Below are positions 1 through 7,347 of a stretch of 11,437 bases of DNA, piece after piece. The notes under the pieces are model-generated. The model saw nothing but the letters and a program-made list of their open reading frames with translations, was not told the DNA's origin and searched no databases. Each line of letters starts with the position of its first letter. Within the stretch, counting starts at the first letter, position 1. The stretch spans positions 1-11,437 of the forward strand of contig JAUUWD010000020.1 in the NCBI GenBank assembly GCA_030589225.1, written 5' to 3'. The DNA comes from Desulfobacteraceae bacterium (GTDB lineage Bacteria; Desulfobacterota; DSM-4660; Desulfatiglandales; Desulfatiglandaceae). The position numbers and the translations under genes are program-made.

Positions 1-2
1 AT

Positions 3-53
3 TCAAACGCAGCCTACACTGGTGAAGATGCACAATGGGAAAAAGATAAATAA
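3..53 (+). CDS. Possible C-terminal tail of a plus-strand gene (partial)
   Basis: Reading frame 3 of the plus strand is open from the window edge to a TAA at 51-53 and would encode a short polar tail ending in Trp-Glu-Lys-Asp-Lys. If real, it is the end of a gene converging on tatC. Frame 1 is also open over the same stretch, to a TGA at 55-57, so chance cannot be excluded. No family can be recognised from 16 residues. Confidence 0.2.
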   Translation, partial: SNAAYTGEDAQWEKDK

Positions 54-61
54 CTGATCGT

Positions 62-126
62 TTTGGAAAACATTTTGACATTGGGGTTTTGGATTTGATT
101 TGACATTTGGATTTTGTCATTTGAAC
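62..126. repeat. Degenerate A/T-rich short-period repeat
   Basis: This stretch is built from variations of TTTGACATT and GGATTT. TTTGACATT occurs at 75-83 and again at 99-107, and TGACA (101-105) is mirrored by TGTCA (115-119). It has no coding frame. It resembles the low-complexity intergenic repeats common in Desulfobacterota genomes and is similar in style to the heptamer repeat at the right edge of the window. The function is unknown. Confidence 0.5.
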
Positions 127-164
127 TTTATTCCATAGGGCATCACAAATCACTATCTAACACG

Positions 165-200
165 CTTAGCAGAGCTGGGACCACCAGCTAAGTTGGTGGT
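165..200. terminator. Overlapping hairpins downstream of tatC, possible terminator
   Basis: ACCACCA (180-186) pairs with TGGTGGT (194-200) across a 7-base loop, 13 bases after the tatC stop. A competing fold pairs AGCTGG (173-178) with CCAGCT (184-189), and CTTAGC (165-170) can pair with GCTAAG (187-192). On the tatC strand no U-run follows, so this is not a canonical intrinsic terminator. On the plus strand a short UUUAA follows, so it could instead serve a converging gene. The hairpins are seen in the sequence; the terminator role is inference. Confidence 0.3.
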
Positions 201-212
201 TTAAGGGATTAA

Positions 213-977
213 TTAATCTTCATGGGCTTCGGCCTTCACCGTTTCTCCACCTTCTTTTTTCTTCTGAGCAATTCTTGAAACCAGAATTCCAATTTCATAC
301 AGCACGATCAGGGGCCCGGCCATCATACATTGCGTGATGACATCCGGAGGAGTCAGTATTGCGGCCAGGGCAAAGGTCAACAAAATAGCGTACTTGCGTT
401 TTTGACTCAAGAACTGGGGTGTAACGATTCCCATCTTCGACAGGAAGAAGATAATGACAGGGAGTTCAAAGACGACACCAAACGCAAAGAGTAGTTTCAT
501 GGAGAAGGAAAAGTACTGCTTTACAGACGGGAGGGCCTTTACGTATTCATTGGAAAACCCTATGAAGAACTTAAACCCAAAGGGAAAGACGACAAAATAG
601 CCAAAGAGCGCTCCACCAACGAACAGAATTGTGGAGGATATGACAAAAGGGATCGCCATTTTTTTTTCTTTCCGGTAAAGGCCCGGAGCGATGAACATCC
701 ACAATTGGTAAAAGATCAGAGGAGAGGCAGCCATAATACTTGCAATAAAGGCCACCTTGATATAGGCAAAAAACATCTCAGGCAGGTTGGTGAAGATCAT
801 TTGATCGCCCTCCGGCATCACAGCCTTAAGAGGGGCCACCAACAGTTGAAAAAGCCTTTCTGCAAAGATATAGGCAATGACAAAACCGGCTCCCACACCA
901 ATAGCACACACAACAAGCCTTTTGCGCAGTTCTTCAAGATGGCTCAGGAAGGGCTGCTTTTCGGCGCTATCCACCAT
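213..977 (-). CDS. tatC: Sec-independent (twin-arginine) translocase subunit TatC
   Basis: TatC is the multispanning inner-membrane receptor that binds twin-arginine signal peptides and, with TatA and TatB, exports folded proteins. The 254-residue length is normal. Family hallmarks are visible: the N-terminal HLEELRKR (13-20), the first periplasmic-loop region ending in [12 protein letters not shown] (63-74), SPLIFYQLW with PGLYRKE (85-104), FELP (170-173), and TPPD followed by Q (209-216). Glu16, Glu104 and Asp212 match residues important for signal-peptide recognition and transport in the family. Six hydrophobic segments fit the known topology, followed by a short charged cytoplasmic tail. 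The ATG at 975-977 is preceded by GAGGAG at good spacing. The start overlaps the end of tatB by 11 bases, implying translational coupling. No oddities were seen. Confidence 0.97.
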   Translation of the reverse strand: MVDSAEKQPFLSHLEELRKRLVVCAIGVGAGFVIAYIFAERLFQLLVAPLKAVMPEGDQMIFTNLPEMFFAYIKVAFIASIMAASPLIFYQLWMFIAPGLYRKEKKMAIPFVISSTILFVGGALFGYFVVFPFGFKFFIGFSNEYVKALPSVKQYFSFSMKLLFAFGVVFELPVIIFFLSKMGIVTPQFLSQKRKYAILLTFALAAILTPPDVITQCMMAGPLIVLYEIGILVSRIAQKKKEGGETVKAEAHED

Positions 978-1347
978 CTTTTGTCTCCTCTGCTTTAGTT
1001 GTGCCGTTTAACTCCTTTTTATCCTCCCGGGTTTCGTTTTTGGCCTTTTCGTGATCTTCAGGTACTTCGTCCATGTCACTATCTTTTGGCTCTTCGACTT
1101 CAGTGGATTTTGGCGGCTCCGGTTCTTGTGGCATGTCCAGACCACTAATGGAATCGACCAAATCCTCTTTTACTTCATTTAATTCATCTTCCACATCAAG
1201 ACTATCCTTAAGCTCCTGTGTGGCTTTTCTGAATTCTGCCATACCTTTACCAAGCGCTTTGGCCAGGTCGGGCAGTTTCTTCGGACCAATAACAATCAAA
1301 GCGATGACCAAAATAATTATCAGTTCCGGCATGCCAATGCCAAACAT
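967..1347 (-). CDS. tatB: Twin-arginine translocase subunit TatB (TatA/B family)
   Basis: This is a small single-span Tat component. The N-terminus has the family layout: a short start, Glu8, a hydrophobic helix (9-20), the Gly21-Pro22 hinge, then an amphipathic helix with [18 protein letters not shown] (25-42). Glu8 and the long acidic, proline-rich tail (about residues 50-126) favour TatB over TatA, whose equivalent position is usually polar but uncharged in enterics. In some bacteria one protein does both jobs, and no second tatA-like gene is visible here. Translation starts at the ATG at 1345-1347 behind an excellent GGGAGGA ribosome site. The gene overlaps tatC by 11 bases. It follows the acetyltransferase gene after 56 bases without an obvious terminator, so it may be read through from argS. 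Confidence 0.9.
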   Translation of the reverse strand: MFGIGMPELIIILVIALIVIGPKKLPDLAKALGKGMAEFRKATQELKDSLDVEDELNEVKEDLVDSISGLDMPQEPEPPKSTEVEEPKDSDMDEVPEDHEKAKNETREDKKELNGTTKAEETKDGG

Positions 1348-1403
1348 TTTATCCTCCCAATGTTGTGTTGCATCTTAAAAATTCCCGACCTCTGCTGTTA
1401 AAT

Positions 1404-1868
1404 TCACTGCAAGTCGATTGCCAATGCGACCTCATCGCAGTCGGGGAACTTGGGGCATTTCAGGCAATCTGCCCAGATCTTTTGGGGAAATATCGATCTG
1501 TCTACCTCCTTGAACCCAAGTCTCATAAAAAAGTCGGGGACATAAGTAAGCGCAAAAACCTTCCTTATGCCTAAAGATCGGGCCTCCTGCAGACAGGCCC
1601 TGACAAGCTTTGAGCCGAAACCTCTATCCTGCTGGTCTTCAGAAACAGCTAAGGACTTGATCTCAGCCAGGTCCTCCCAGTATACACGCAGGCCACATAC
1701 CCCGTGTATTGAATGCGCCTGCTCCTTGTTCTCCAAGACAAAATAGTCCCTTAAGTGATCATAAAGCTCGCTCAAAGACCTTGGTAACAAAAGATCCTGC
1801 TCTGCGTAATAATTCAGGATCCTGTGGATGGCGGTAATATTGCCTGAAACCGCTTTTTTGATATGCAT
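1404..1868 (-). CDS. GNAT N-acetyltransferase, short ArgA-like (N-acetylglutamate synthase type)
   Basis: This is a 154-residue Gcn5-related acetyltransferase. The acetyl-CoA pyrophosphate loop appears as QDRGFG (residues 80-85 from the chosen start), preceded by AEIKSLAV, and the late strand FALTYVPDFFMRLGF is typical of the fold. The family resembles stand-alone GNAT N-acetylglutamate synthases such as Mycobacterium tuberculosis ArgA (Rv2747), which begin arginine synthesis without an amino-acid-kinase domain. A C-terminal Cys-rich run, DCLKCPKFPDC, is a subfamily trait. I chose the ATG at 1866-1868. The ATG 9 bases upstream (1875-1877) directly abuts the AAAGGA ribosome site, which instead sits about 7 bases ahead of the second ATG. 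The ribosome site overlaps the stop codon of the SPOR gene. Location in a cluster with argS fits an arginine-related role, but substrate is inference. Confidence 0.8.
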   Translation of the reverse strand: MHIKKAVSGNITAIHRILNYYAEQDLLLPRSLSELYDHLRDYFVLENKEQAHSIHGVCGLRVYWEDLAEIKSLAVSEDQQDRGFGSKLVRACLQEARSLGIRKVFALTYVPDFFMRLGFKEVDRSIFPQKIWADCLKCPKFPDCDEVALAIDLQ

Positions 1869-1880
1869 TGGCACCATCCT

Positions 1881-2921
1881 TTATTGTTCTAATTTGATTA
1901 CAAGACCTTTGATTTTATCCTGTTTGGTCAACAGCTTTTCATAATCGCCGGCCTCTTTTTTGTCACTGAATCTCCCACACCTCACCCGGTAGTAGGTTTT
2001 GCCTTTTATATTGACCTTTTTTACGTAAGCCGGATGCCCCCGGTTTTTTAACCGGTCAGCCATCTTGACTGCCTTATTTTCACTGTCAAGGGAAGCTACC
2101 TGCACAGTGTAAGCCCCGCCAGTTTCTGTGGCCTTGATCTCTCTAACGAGGCTTGCCAGCTCCTTTCTCTTCTTAGTGTCCAGTTGAAGATTATCGGTAA
2201 AGCCCTTTGTAACAAAACCTTTGATTTTTTCTTTCTGATACAACAGGCTCTTAAAATCACCGGCCTCTTTTTTGTCCCTGAACCTTCCGCACTTTATCCG
2301 GTAGTATGTCTTACCTTTAACATTGACCTTATGTACGTACGCAGGATAACCTCCACTCTTTAGCTGGTCGGCCATCTTGACTGCCCTATTTTCACTGTCA
2401 AGGGAAGCTACCTGCACGGTGTAGGCCCCGCCAGTATCCTTAGGCTTGATCTCTCCAGCGGGTTTTGTCTGTCCTCCTCCCTTGTTGAAGTTTGATTGAT
2501 TTTTTTTCGGAGCTTCAACTCTTTTGGCAGAACGTTTATCTGTTTCAAACCGCTTGGCCAGCTCTGTCTGCCTCCCTGTCTTTTTGGCGCCTGACTTATT
2601 TTTTTTGGCCAATTCACCTTTTTTAACAGACAATTGATCATAGAACTCAAATTCCGGGTTCTTATCCAGCCCTTTGATGGAATCCAAATCGGACGTTTTT
2701 CTACTGCTAACAACACCCTGCAACCTGCCGATTGGTATCCGTAGTTTTGACAGGGCCTCGACTCCCTGAGGGAAAAAACCCCGGCCCACAAGAATTCCAA
2801 GCACAAAAATCCACGCCAAGAGGAATAAGGTCCCCAGGCACCAGAAAAAAAGAGATGTGCGAGAAAGGTCCAGCCGATATCTTTTGCCCTTCTTTTTGGT
2901 TTTAGATTTTTTGGGGGGCAT
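1881..2921 (-). CDS. Membrane-anchored protein with two tandem SPOR domains
   Basis: This 346-residue protein has a very basic cytoplasmic N-terminus (1-20), one transmembrane helix (about 23-46), a Lys-rich linker (about 100-160), and two SPOR domains at about 165-239 and 269-343. SPOR domains bind denuded glycan strands of septal peptidoglycan, so the protein probably sits in the inner membrane with its C-terminus in the periplasm at division sites. Each repeat carries YTVQVASLDSEN, then KGKTYYR and CGRF, the expected core of the fold. The two copies are in frame, 104 residues apart, and identical at about 57 of 76 positions. The gene starts 16 bases after argS, with AAAGGG just behind the argS stop as the ribosome site. 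A SPOR gene next to argS is a recurring deltaproteobacterial arrangement. Its precise function is unknown. Confidence 0.85.
   Translation of the reverse strand: MPPKKSKTKKKGKRYRLDLSRTSLFFWCLGTLFLLAWIFVLGILVGRGFFPQGVEALSKLRIPIGRLQGVVSSRKTSDLDSIKGLDKNPEFEFYDQLSVKKGELAKKNKSGAKKTGRQTELAKRFETDKRSAKRVEAPKKNQSNFNKGGGQTKPAGEIKPKDTGGAYTVQVASLDSENRAVKMADQLKSGGYPAYVHKVNVKGKTYYRIKCGRFRDKKEAGDFKSLLYQKEKIKGFVTKGFTDNLQLDTKKRKELASLVREIKATETGGAYTVQVASLDSENKAVKMADRLKNRGHPAYVKKVNIKGKTYYRVRCGRFSDKKEAGDYEKLLTKQDKIKGLVIKLEQ
1893..2141 (-). repeat. Intragenic duplication, downstream copy (second SPOR domain)
   Basis: This is the second unit of an in-frame duplication with a 312-bp period, encoding residues 261-343 of the SPOR protein. 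A 20-base stretch at 2081-2100 recurs exactly at 2393-2412 in the first unit. Differences are spread through the rest of the unit and cluster in its last third. Confidence 0.85.
2205..2453 (-). repeat. Intragenic duplication, upstream copy (first SPOR domain)
   Basis: This is the first unit of the duplication, encoding residues 157-239. It begins with Glu-Ile-Lys before the TGGAYTVQVAS block, exactly as the second unit does. The duplicated segment therefore extends slightly upstream of the folded domain. Confidence 0.85.
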
Positions 2922-2937
2922 GGTCTAAGAACCCTTT

Positions 2938-4614
2938 TCACATTTTCTCTGGCGCGCTTATGCCCAGGAGTTCAAGCCCGTTGCCTATTACAACTCTCAC
3001 CGCCCCCGCCAGGAACAACCTTGCCTGGCTCAACGCACTATCATGAGTAAGTACCCGATAATCAGGGGTTTTCGTACCCAGGTTAAAGTATCTGTGGAAC
3101 AAAGCGGCCAGATCGGTGAGGTAATAGGTCAGACGATGGGGCTCCAGGCTACTGCAGATATCAATCAAAAGGGATGGAAATGAGGCCATGCGCTTGATTA
3201 ATGCCATCTCCTCGTCTAACACAAGTCGTTCCTGGAGCCCCTCCGGTGCATCAGGCAGCGATATTCCTTCCGAGGCTGCCTTCCTGAAAATGCTGCATAT
3301 TCTGGCATGCGCATATTGGACATAATAGACCGGATTTTCACTGTCCTGTTTTTTTACAAGATCTATGTCAAAATCCAGGGTCGAGTCATTACTCTTGGTG
3401 AGGAAGATGAAGCGTACCGGGTCCACACCAACCTCATCCACCAGTTCCTGAAGTGTGACATATGAACCTGCCCTTTTTGACATTTTTATCTCTTGTCCGG
3501 CCCGCCAGAGCTTTACAAGCTGAATTAGTACGACTGATAACCAGCCTTCCGGAAAGCCGTATGCCGAAAGCGCAGCCTGCATGCGGGGGACATAACCGTG
3601 ATGGTCTGCTCCCCAAATGTTGATCACCCGTTCAAAACCACGACTCCTTTTATCCAGATGGTAGGCCATATCCGTAGCAAAATAGGTAAATTGCCCGTCT
3701 TGTTTCTGAAGGACCCGGTCCTTGTCATCCCCGAATTTAGTCGTAGCAATCCACAGTGCCCCATCTTTCTCATAGAGTTGTTCTCTGTCTTTGACTATCT
3801 TAAGGGCATTCTTGAGCTGACCTGAGGAGTAAAGATCGCTTTCACGGTACCAGACGTCAAAGGCGACCCTGAACCGGAGCAGGTCCTGCTTGACCTCATC
3901 AAGCATTACTTGTTTGCCCGTTTGGGTACACACATGGATGGCCTCATCTTCGGGCATGGCCTCCAGATCGATTTCTTTGGATATTGTCTTTGCCAGGTCA
4001 AGAATATAGTCTCCATGATATCCTTTTTGCGGGAATGGATGTTCAGGATCAGACATCTGTTTAAATCGGCTGAAAATGGATTCGCCTAAGAGCCTTATCT
4101 GTTGTCCCGCATCATTGATATAGAACTCGCGGGCCACATCATAACCGCAAAAGGAAAAAATTCTGGAGAGGGTGTCCCCTAATGCTGCACCTCGCCCATG
4201 CCCAAGATGAAGGGGGCCAGTGGGGTTTGCACTCACAAATTCAATCATCATTTTTTGATGGTTTCCCGTGTCATTCCGGCCGTAATTTTCTTTGAGTCTG
4301 ACAATCTCGGACAAAGCGCGATACCATTCCTGTGCCTTGATTCTAAAGTTGATAAAGCCAGGACCCGCTATCTCCGCATTTTCAATGAGATTCCCGTTGT
4401 CTTTGAGATGGTCAACTATGACGGACGCGATCTCCCGGGGGCGTCGTTTCTGGCTTGATGCGAGGGTCATGGGCAGATTGGTGGCAAAATCACCATGGTC
4501 CGGATTGTTTGGGACTTCTATTACATAATTCGGAAGCGGGGTTTTTAAGAGTATCCCCTGTTGGAAACAGTCGTCAATTGTATTTCTTAGGAGCGCGTTT
4601 AGTTTGCTTTTCAT
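2938..4614 (-). CDS. argS: Arginyl-tRNA synthetase
   Basis: ArgRS is a class I synthetase that charges tRNA-Arg with arginine in the cytoplasm. The 558-residue length is typical. The N-terminal additional domain (about 1-105) that recognises the tRNA D-loop carries NPDHGDFATNLPM (37-49). The catalytic signature follows at SANPTGPLHLGHGR (128-141), with the HIGH-type motif HLGH at 136-139. Other landmarks are EFYINDAGQQ (163-172), WGADHHGYVPR (334-344) and a canonical KMSKR (377-381). VQYAHAR (432-438) opens the anticodon-binding helical domain that runs to the C-terminus. All key residues are present, so the enzyme should be active. It begins at the ATG at 4612-4614 behind a weak AGAAG ribosome site. 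It follows batE after 114 bases and is probably the head gene of an argS-SPOR-acetyltransferase unit. Confidence 0.98.
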   Translation of the reverse strand: MKSKLNALLRNTIDDCFQQGILLKTPLPNYVIEVPNNPDHGDFATNLPMTLASSQKRRPREIASVIVDHLKDNGNLIENAEIAGPGFINFRIKAQEWYRALSEIVRLKENYGRNDTGNHQKMMIEFVSANPTGPLHLGHGRGAALGDTLSRIFSFCGYDVAREFYINDAGQQIRLLGESIFSRFKQMSDPEHPFPQKGYHGDYILDLAKTISKEIDLEAMPEDEAIHVCTQTGKQVMLDEVKQDLLRFRVAFDVWYRESDLYSSGQLKNALKIVKDREQLYEKDGALWIATTKFGDDKDRVLQKQDGQFTYFATDMAYHLDKRSRGFERVINIWGADHHGYVPRMQAALSAYGFPEGWLSVVLIQLVKLWRAGQEIKMSKRAGSYVTLQELVDEVGVDPVRFIFLTKSNDSTLDFDIDLVKKQDSENPVYYVQYAHARICSIFRKAASEGISLPDAPEGLQERLVLDEEMALIKRMASFPSLLIDICSSLEPHRLTYYLTDLAALFHRYFNLGTKTPDYRVLTHDSALSQARLFLAGAVRVVIGNGLELLGISAPEKM

Positions 4615-4689
4615 CCGACTTCTTCTTTCTCAGCATCATGTTAGGCAGTATGTCAATTTCTGTAAAATTAACCAGAAGCTAACTGATCC

Positions 4690-4719
4690 TTTATAATAGA
4701 TCAAGCGCTATGTTATCCA
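4690..4719 (-). promoter_or_regulatory. Weak promoter candidate upstream of argS
   Basis: In the 114-bp gap between batE and argS, the minus strand reads TGGATA (4714-4719, 4 of 6 to the -35 consensus) and TATAAA (4690-4695, 5 of 6 to the -10 consensus) with an 18-base spacer. This would give a leader of roughly 70 bases before argS. The match is imperfect and the stretch is A/T-rich, so it could be chance. Confidence 0.3.
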
Positions 4720-4728
4720 GCAGCAATT

Positions 4729-5526
4729 CTAATTATGACTTCCACCTGGCAGGGCCATGGGGTCTCTTTTTATCTGTTCAACCGTCTCGGCCTCCACCCA
4801 GCCCCTTTTCTTATCTGGCAGACGAATCAGAAACCACCCGTCTTCAGACCTTTCGTGATGCACGATAGTCCCTTCGTGGAGCTTAAAAAGAACTGTATCC
4901 TCAATATCAGGGCCAGCCAGGATATTAACCTCTTTTTCCAAAATAACGGCACGGCCATCGGTCCACACCTGGTACCATTTTAATCCAAAGGAGGTCCCAC
5001 CGATGAGCCATAGAACAAGGAATACGAGGGACAGATAGTAGTTCCACTCGGAGCGATGGAATAGCCTTATGAGGAGAATGCTCCAGAAAAGGACGTTTAA
5101 TATGCCAAAGCCCCAAAAAACCTCCCGCAGGCTCAAAGAGTCCAACCAGAAAAAGGCCATTTGGATGAAGCCCTGGGGTTCGGCAATGACATCCTGGATC
5201 TGATCCCTGGCATGGCGGAGATTAAAATTCAGGTCCGCATCTCGCGGTATGAGAATGCGGGCTCGTTCATAGTTAAGGATGGCTTGTCCAAGTTGATTCA
5301 GTCGAAAATAGCCATTTCCAAGGTTGTAATAGATGTGCCCGTTTTCATGCCCTGTCTGGGCTAACTGTTCATATCCGTCAATGGCATCCTGATAATGACC
5401 TTCCTTAAATGCCTGATTGGCCCTAAAAAACAGATCTTCCCATCCATTGGTCTGGGCCTCAGCATCAAGCCCTGGCAAAAAAACCATGGTAAAAATGGTT
5501 ATAGTCAAGCAGATATATCTTCTCAC
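4729..5526 (-). CDS. batE: BatE-like protein: TPR repeats, two membrane spans and SH3-like domain
   Basis: This 265-residue protein has a signal peptide ending near Ala-Glu-Ala (about 22-24). TPR-like helices follow at about 30-110, including IYYNLGNGYFRLNQLGQAI and the paired NYERARILIP. Two membrane spans lie at about 135-154 and 162-183. A C-terminal bacterial SH3 domain (about 192-252) carries VNILAGPD, a HEGTIV loop and a GWVEAE end. This is the architecture of BatE in Bacteroides aerotolerance (Bat) operons, where it is thought to help assemble a membrane/periplasmic complex around the VWA proteins. The exact biochemical role is not established for the family. The ATG overlaps the batD stop by 4 bases (ATGA), so translation is coupled. 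It is the last Bat gene, and no clear terminator was found after its TAG stop. Confidence 0.88.
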   Translation of the reverse strand: MRRYICLTITIFTMVFLPGLDAEAQTNGWEDLFFRANQAFKEGHYQDAIDGYEQLAQTGHENGHIYYNLGNGYFRLNQLGQAILNYERARILIPRDADLNFNLRHARDQIQDVIAEPQGFIQMAFFWLDSLSLREVFWGFGILNVLFWSILLIRLFHRSEWNYYLSLVFLVLWLIGGTSFGLKWYQVWTDGRAVILEKEVNILAGPDIEDTVLFKLHEGTIVHHERSEDGWFLIRLPDKKRGWVEAETVEQIKRDPMALPGGSHN

Positions 5527-7274
5527 CGGATTTCCTTCTCAATCTGCTTAATGAGTTTGGGGATATCTCCTCCCATGTCACAGGTCTCCTGTCCTTTTCC
5601 TGTATAAATGGCATCTTCAAGTTCTTGAAGAGCGGTCCTCAATCTCTCTGCAGTTGTAGCCTTTACTCCCCTTGATAACACAATATCTACCGCCTCATCC
5701 GGCGTCAGAGAACCGAGGGACAGATCAAATCGCTCATTCAGGTACCGCCGGATAGACGAAGTCAGATCGTTTGAGCTGAGTTTTCCTTTACGGCACTGTT
5801 GGGTCAAGGCTTTTGCGGCTTTTCTTGCCCTCGCTGCTGCCACTGATACGGTGGTTTTCCTGTAGAATTTCTGAATCAAGAAGGTAGAGGCGTAGGCAAA
5901 AAGGGGAATAATTAGAATTAGCCAGAAAACTAACCCCCCAATGCCAGACCGGGTTCCGGAATGTAAGTCTTTGATGGATGTATGCACCGGGAGAATGTCG
6001 TGACCCAATTCCTTTACTTCCTGCTTGCCAGGTCCTCCGGTCTTATGTCCCTTTAAAACATCCTGGGAGACGCTAACGTGGGCCTTCTCGACCGGCAGGA
6101 CAGAAAGAGAAAGGACTGGACTCTTAATAACGCGGTATTGTTTGCCTGTAGTATCAAAAAAACTGATCGAGAGGGAGGGGATCTGGTACTCACCTTCTTT
6201 TTCGGGCACTAAGGCCCATTTCATGGTCTTTGAACCGGCCAATCCCTTGGAATCAGTTTCTTCCATCAGAACCGGTTGGTCGGCATAGACCTTGATTTTC
6301 TCCAGCTCAGGCAGCTTCAGATCAGGTATACGCTTAATATTTCCTCTACCGCTCAGCAGTACCGTCATGGTCGCAGATTCCCCTGCCCTTATCTTGGACG
6401 GCTCCAAATGGGATTTTATTTTATAGTTGCCCACGAGCCCACTAAAACCGGTTGGCCGTCCTTTTTGGGGAAGAGGGAGCACATTCAATTCCAGAGGCTC
6501 GCTTGCGATGGTTACAGGCTTACCGGAAGAAAAAGAAAAAAAAGGGTCATCAAAAAGGCTCCGGGAGGATTTGCGCCTCGACTGGAAGACCGTCATGCTC
6601 ATTCTTGAAGGTCTGATTCCATAAATACCTTCTCTCGAAGAAATCAAAGCATATCTCACCTCCAGGACCTGGTAAGATTGGCCATTATATACACTCTGAT
6701 ATTCGACTGGTTTCCCGAGTTGTTTTAAGGTCAAATGTTCCGCTTCCGGGAGGCCCAGGGAGATATCGCCGACCCTGGTCTGACGGAAGAGTTTCAGGGT
6801 GTATATGGCCTGTTCTTCAACAAAAATCTGTTTGGGCGAAAGCGCTGCGCTTAAAAAAAGAGGCCCCCTGTCAACGTCCGGGGATTGGATCGACTTAACG
6901 ATTGTCAAGGTCTCAGCATTGCTCTTAATAGTCTTGCCTTTGACCTTCACCTCTGCCGGTCCTATGGTAAAAGTCCCGGTTTTTTTTGGCTGAAGGGCAT
7001 AGGTGTAATCAACCCCTGCATTGACCTTGCCGTTAATGATCTCAATGCGGCTTGAAGTCCCGCCTGTCCTGACATTAAAGGCTTCCAGACCCTTTATGGT
7101 GGGTTGCGTGTCGCTTTTCCGGGTCCCGGACACGCTCACGACCATAGTTATGGAATCGAGCAGAGTGGCTTCCGGTCGGTCCAGCTTGAGCGTCACGGAC
7201 ACATCTCCACTGGCCAGACACGGAAAGTTTAAGAAAATATAAAGCAGTATGAGCAGTAAAATTGCTTTCTTCAT
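5523..7274 (-). CDS. batD: BatD family periplasmic protein
   Basis: This 583-residue protein starts with a signal peptide (MKKAILLLILL to about Ala21-Ser22) and continues with a long beta-rich periplasmic region of immunoglobulin-like modules (about 24-395). A membrane span lies at about 446-468, and a helical cytoplasmic tail (about 475-583) contains RRYLNERFDLSLGSLTPDEA. Conserved BatD features include the LQPKKTGTFTIGP block (94-106) and the repeated WALVPEKEGEYQIP motif (353-366). BatD accompanies BatA/B in aerotolerance and stress operons, and its molecular function is unresolved. The next gene, batE, overlaps by 4 bases. The 73-bp gap upstream holds a nested hairpin, and no clear Shine-Dalgarno sequence precedes the ATG at 7272-7274, unusual for this operon. 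It resembles the C-terminal half of the short protein at the right edge, so the operon holds two BatD relatives. Confidence 0.9.
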   Translation of the reverse strand: MKKAILLLILLYIFLNFPCLASGDVSVTLKLDRPEATLLDSITMVVSVSGTRKSDTQPTIKGLEAFNVRTGGTSSRIEIINGKVNAGVDYTYALQPKKTGTFTIGPAEVKVKGKTIKSNAETLTIVKSIQSPDVDRGPLFLSAALSPKQIFVEEQAIYTLKLFRQTRVGDISLGLPEAEHLTLKQLGKPVEYQSVYNGQSYQVLEVRYALISSREGIYGIRPSRMSMTVFQSRRKSSRSLFDDPFFSFSSGKPVTIASEPLELNVLPLPQKGRPTGFSGLVGNYKIKSHLEPSKIRAGESATMTVLLSGRGNIKRIPDLKLPELEKIKVYADQPVLMEETDSKGLAGSKTMKWALVPEKEGEYQIPSLSISFFDTTGKQYRVIKSPVLSLSVLPVEKAHVSVSQDVLKGHKTGGPGKQEVKELGHDILPVHTSIKDLHSGTRSGIGGLVFWLILIIPLFAYASTFLIQKFYRKTTVSVAAARARKAAKALTQQCRKGKLSSNDLTSSIRRYLNERFDLSLGSLTPDEAVDIVLSRGVKATTAERLRTALQELEDAIYTGKGQETCDMGGDIPKLIKQIEKEIR

Positions 7275-7289
7275 TTGTATTTACGTAAC

Positions 7290-7338
7290 CGTTCACGGGT
7301 TCAAAGGTTTCCCGCTTACAGCGGGAAGCCTGTGAACG
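7290..7338. repeat. Nested palindrome between batC and batD
   Basis: An inner perfect 7-bp stem, TTCCCGC (7309-7315) with GCGGGAA (7321-7327), has a 5-base loop. An outer 10-bp arm, CGTTCACGGG (7290-7299) with CCTGTGAACG (7329-7338), pairs with one mismatch or wobble. It lies wholly in the 73-bp gap, 15 bases before the batD start and 9 bases after the batC stop. No U-run follows on the operon strand. It looks like a repetitive extragenic palindrome and could also act as an mRNA stability or attenuation element. Confidence 0.7.
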
Positions 7339-7347
7339 CCTATGTAT

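Noticed and set aside
705..998. Plus-strand open frames opposite tatC, batA, batB and batD
   Set aside because: They lie wholly antisense to well-supported genes, lack family signatures and ribosome sites, and have compositions expected of shadow frames.
1869..1877. Upstream ATG (1875-1877) as the start of the acetyltransferase
   Set aside because: The ribosome site AAAGGA directly abuts it with no spacing, whereas the ATG at 1866-1868 has normal spacing.
2408..2941. Alternative minus-strand frame overlapping the SPOR gene, 177 codons
   Set aside because: It is out of frame with a protein carrying a clear membrane span and SPOR motifs, and its translation shows no domain.
4628..4656. A perfect TTGACA (minus strand, 4651-4656) upstream of argS as a -35 element
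   Set aside because: No sequence resembling a -10 box stands 15-19 bases downstream, so the pair at 4690-4719 is the better though weak candidate.
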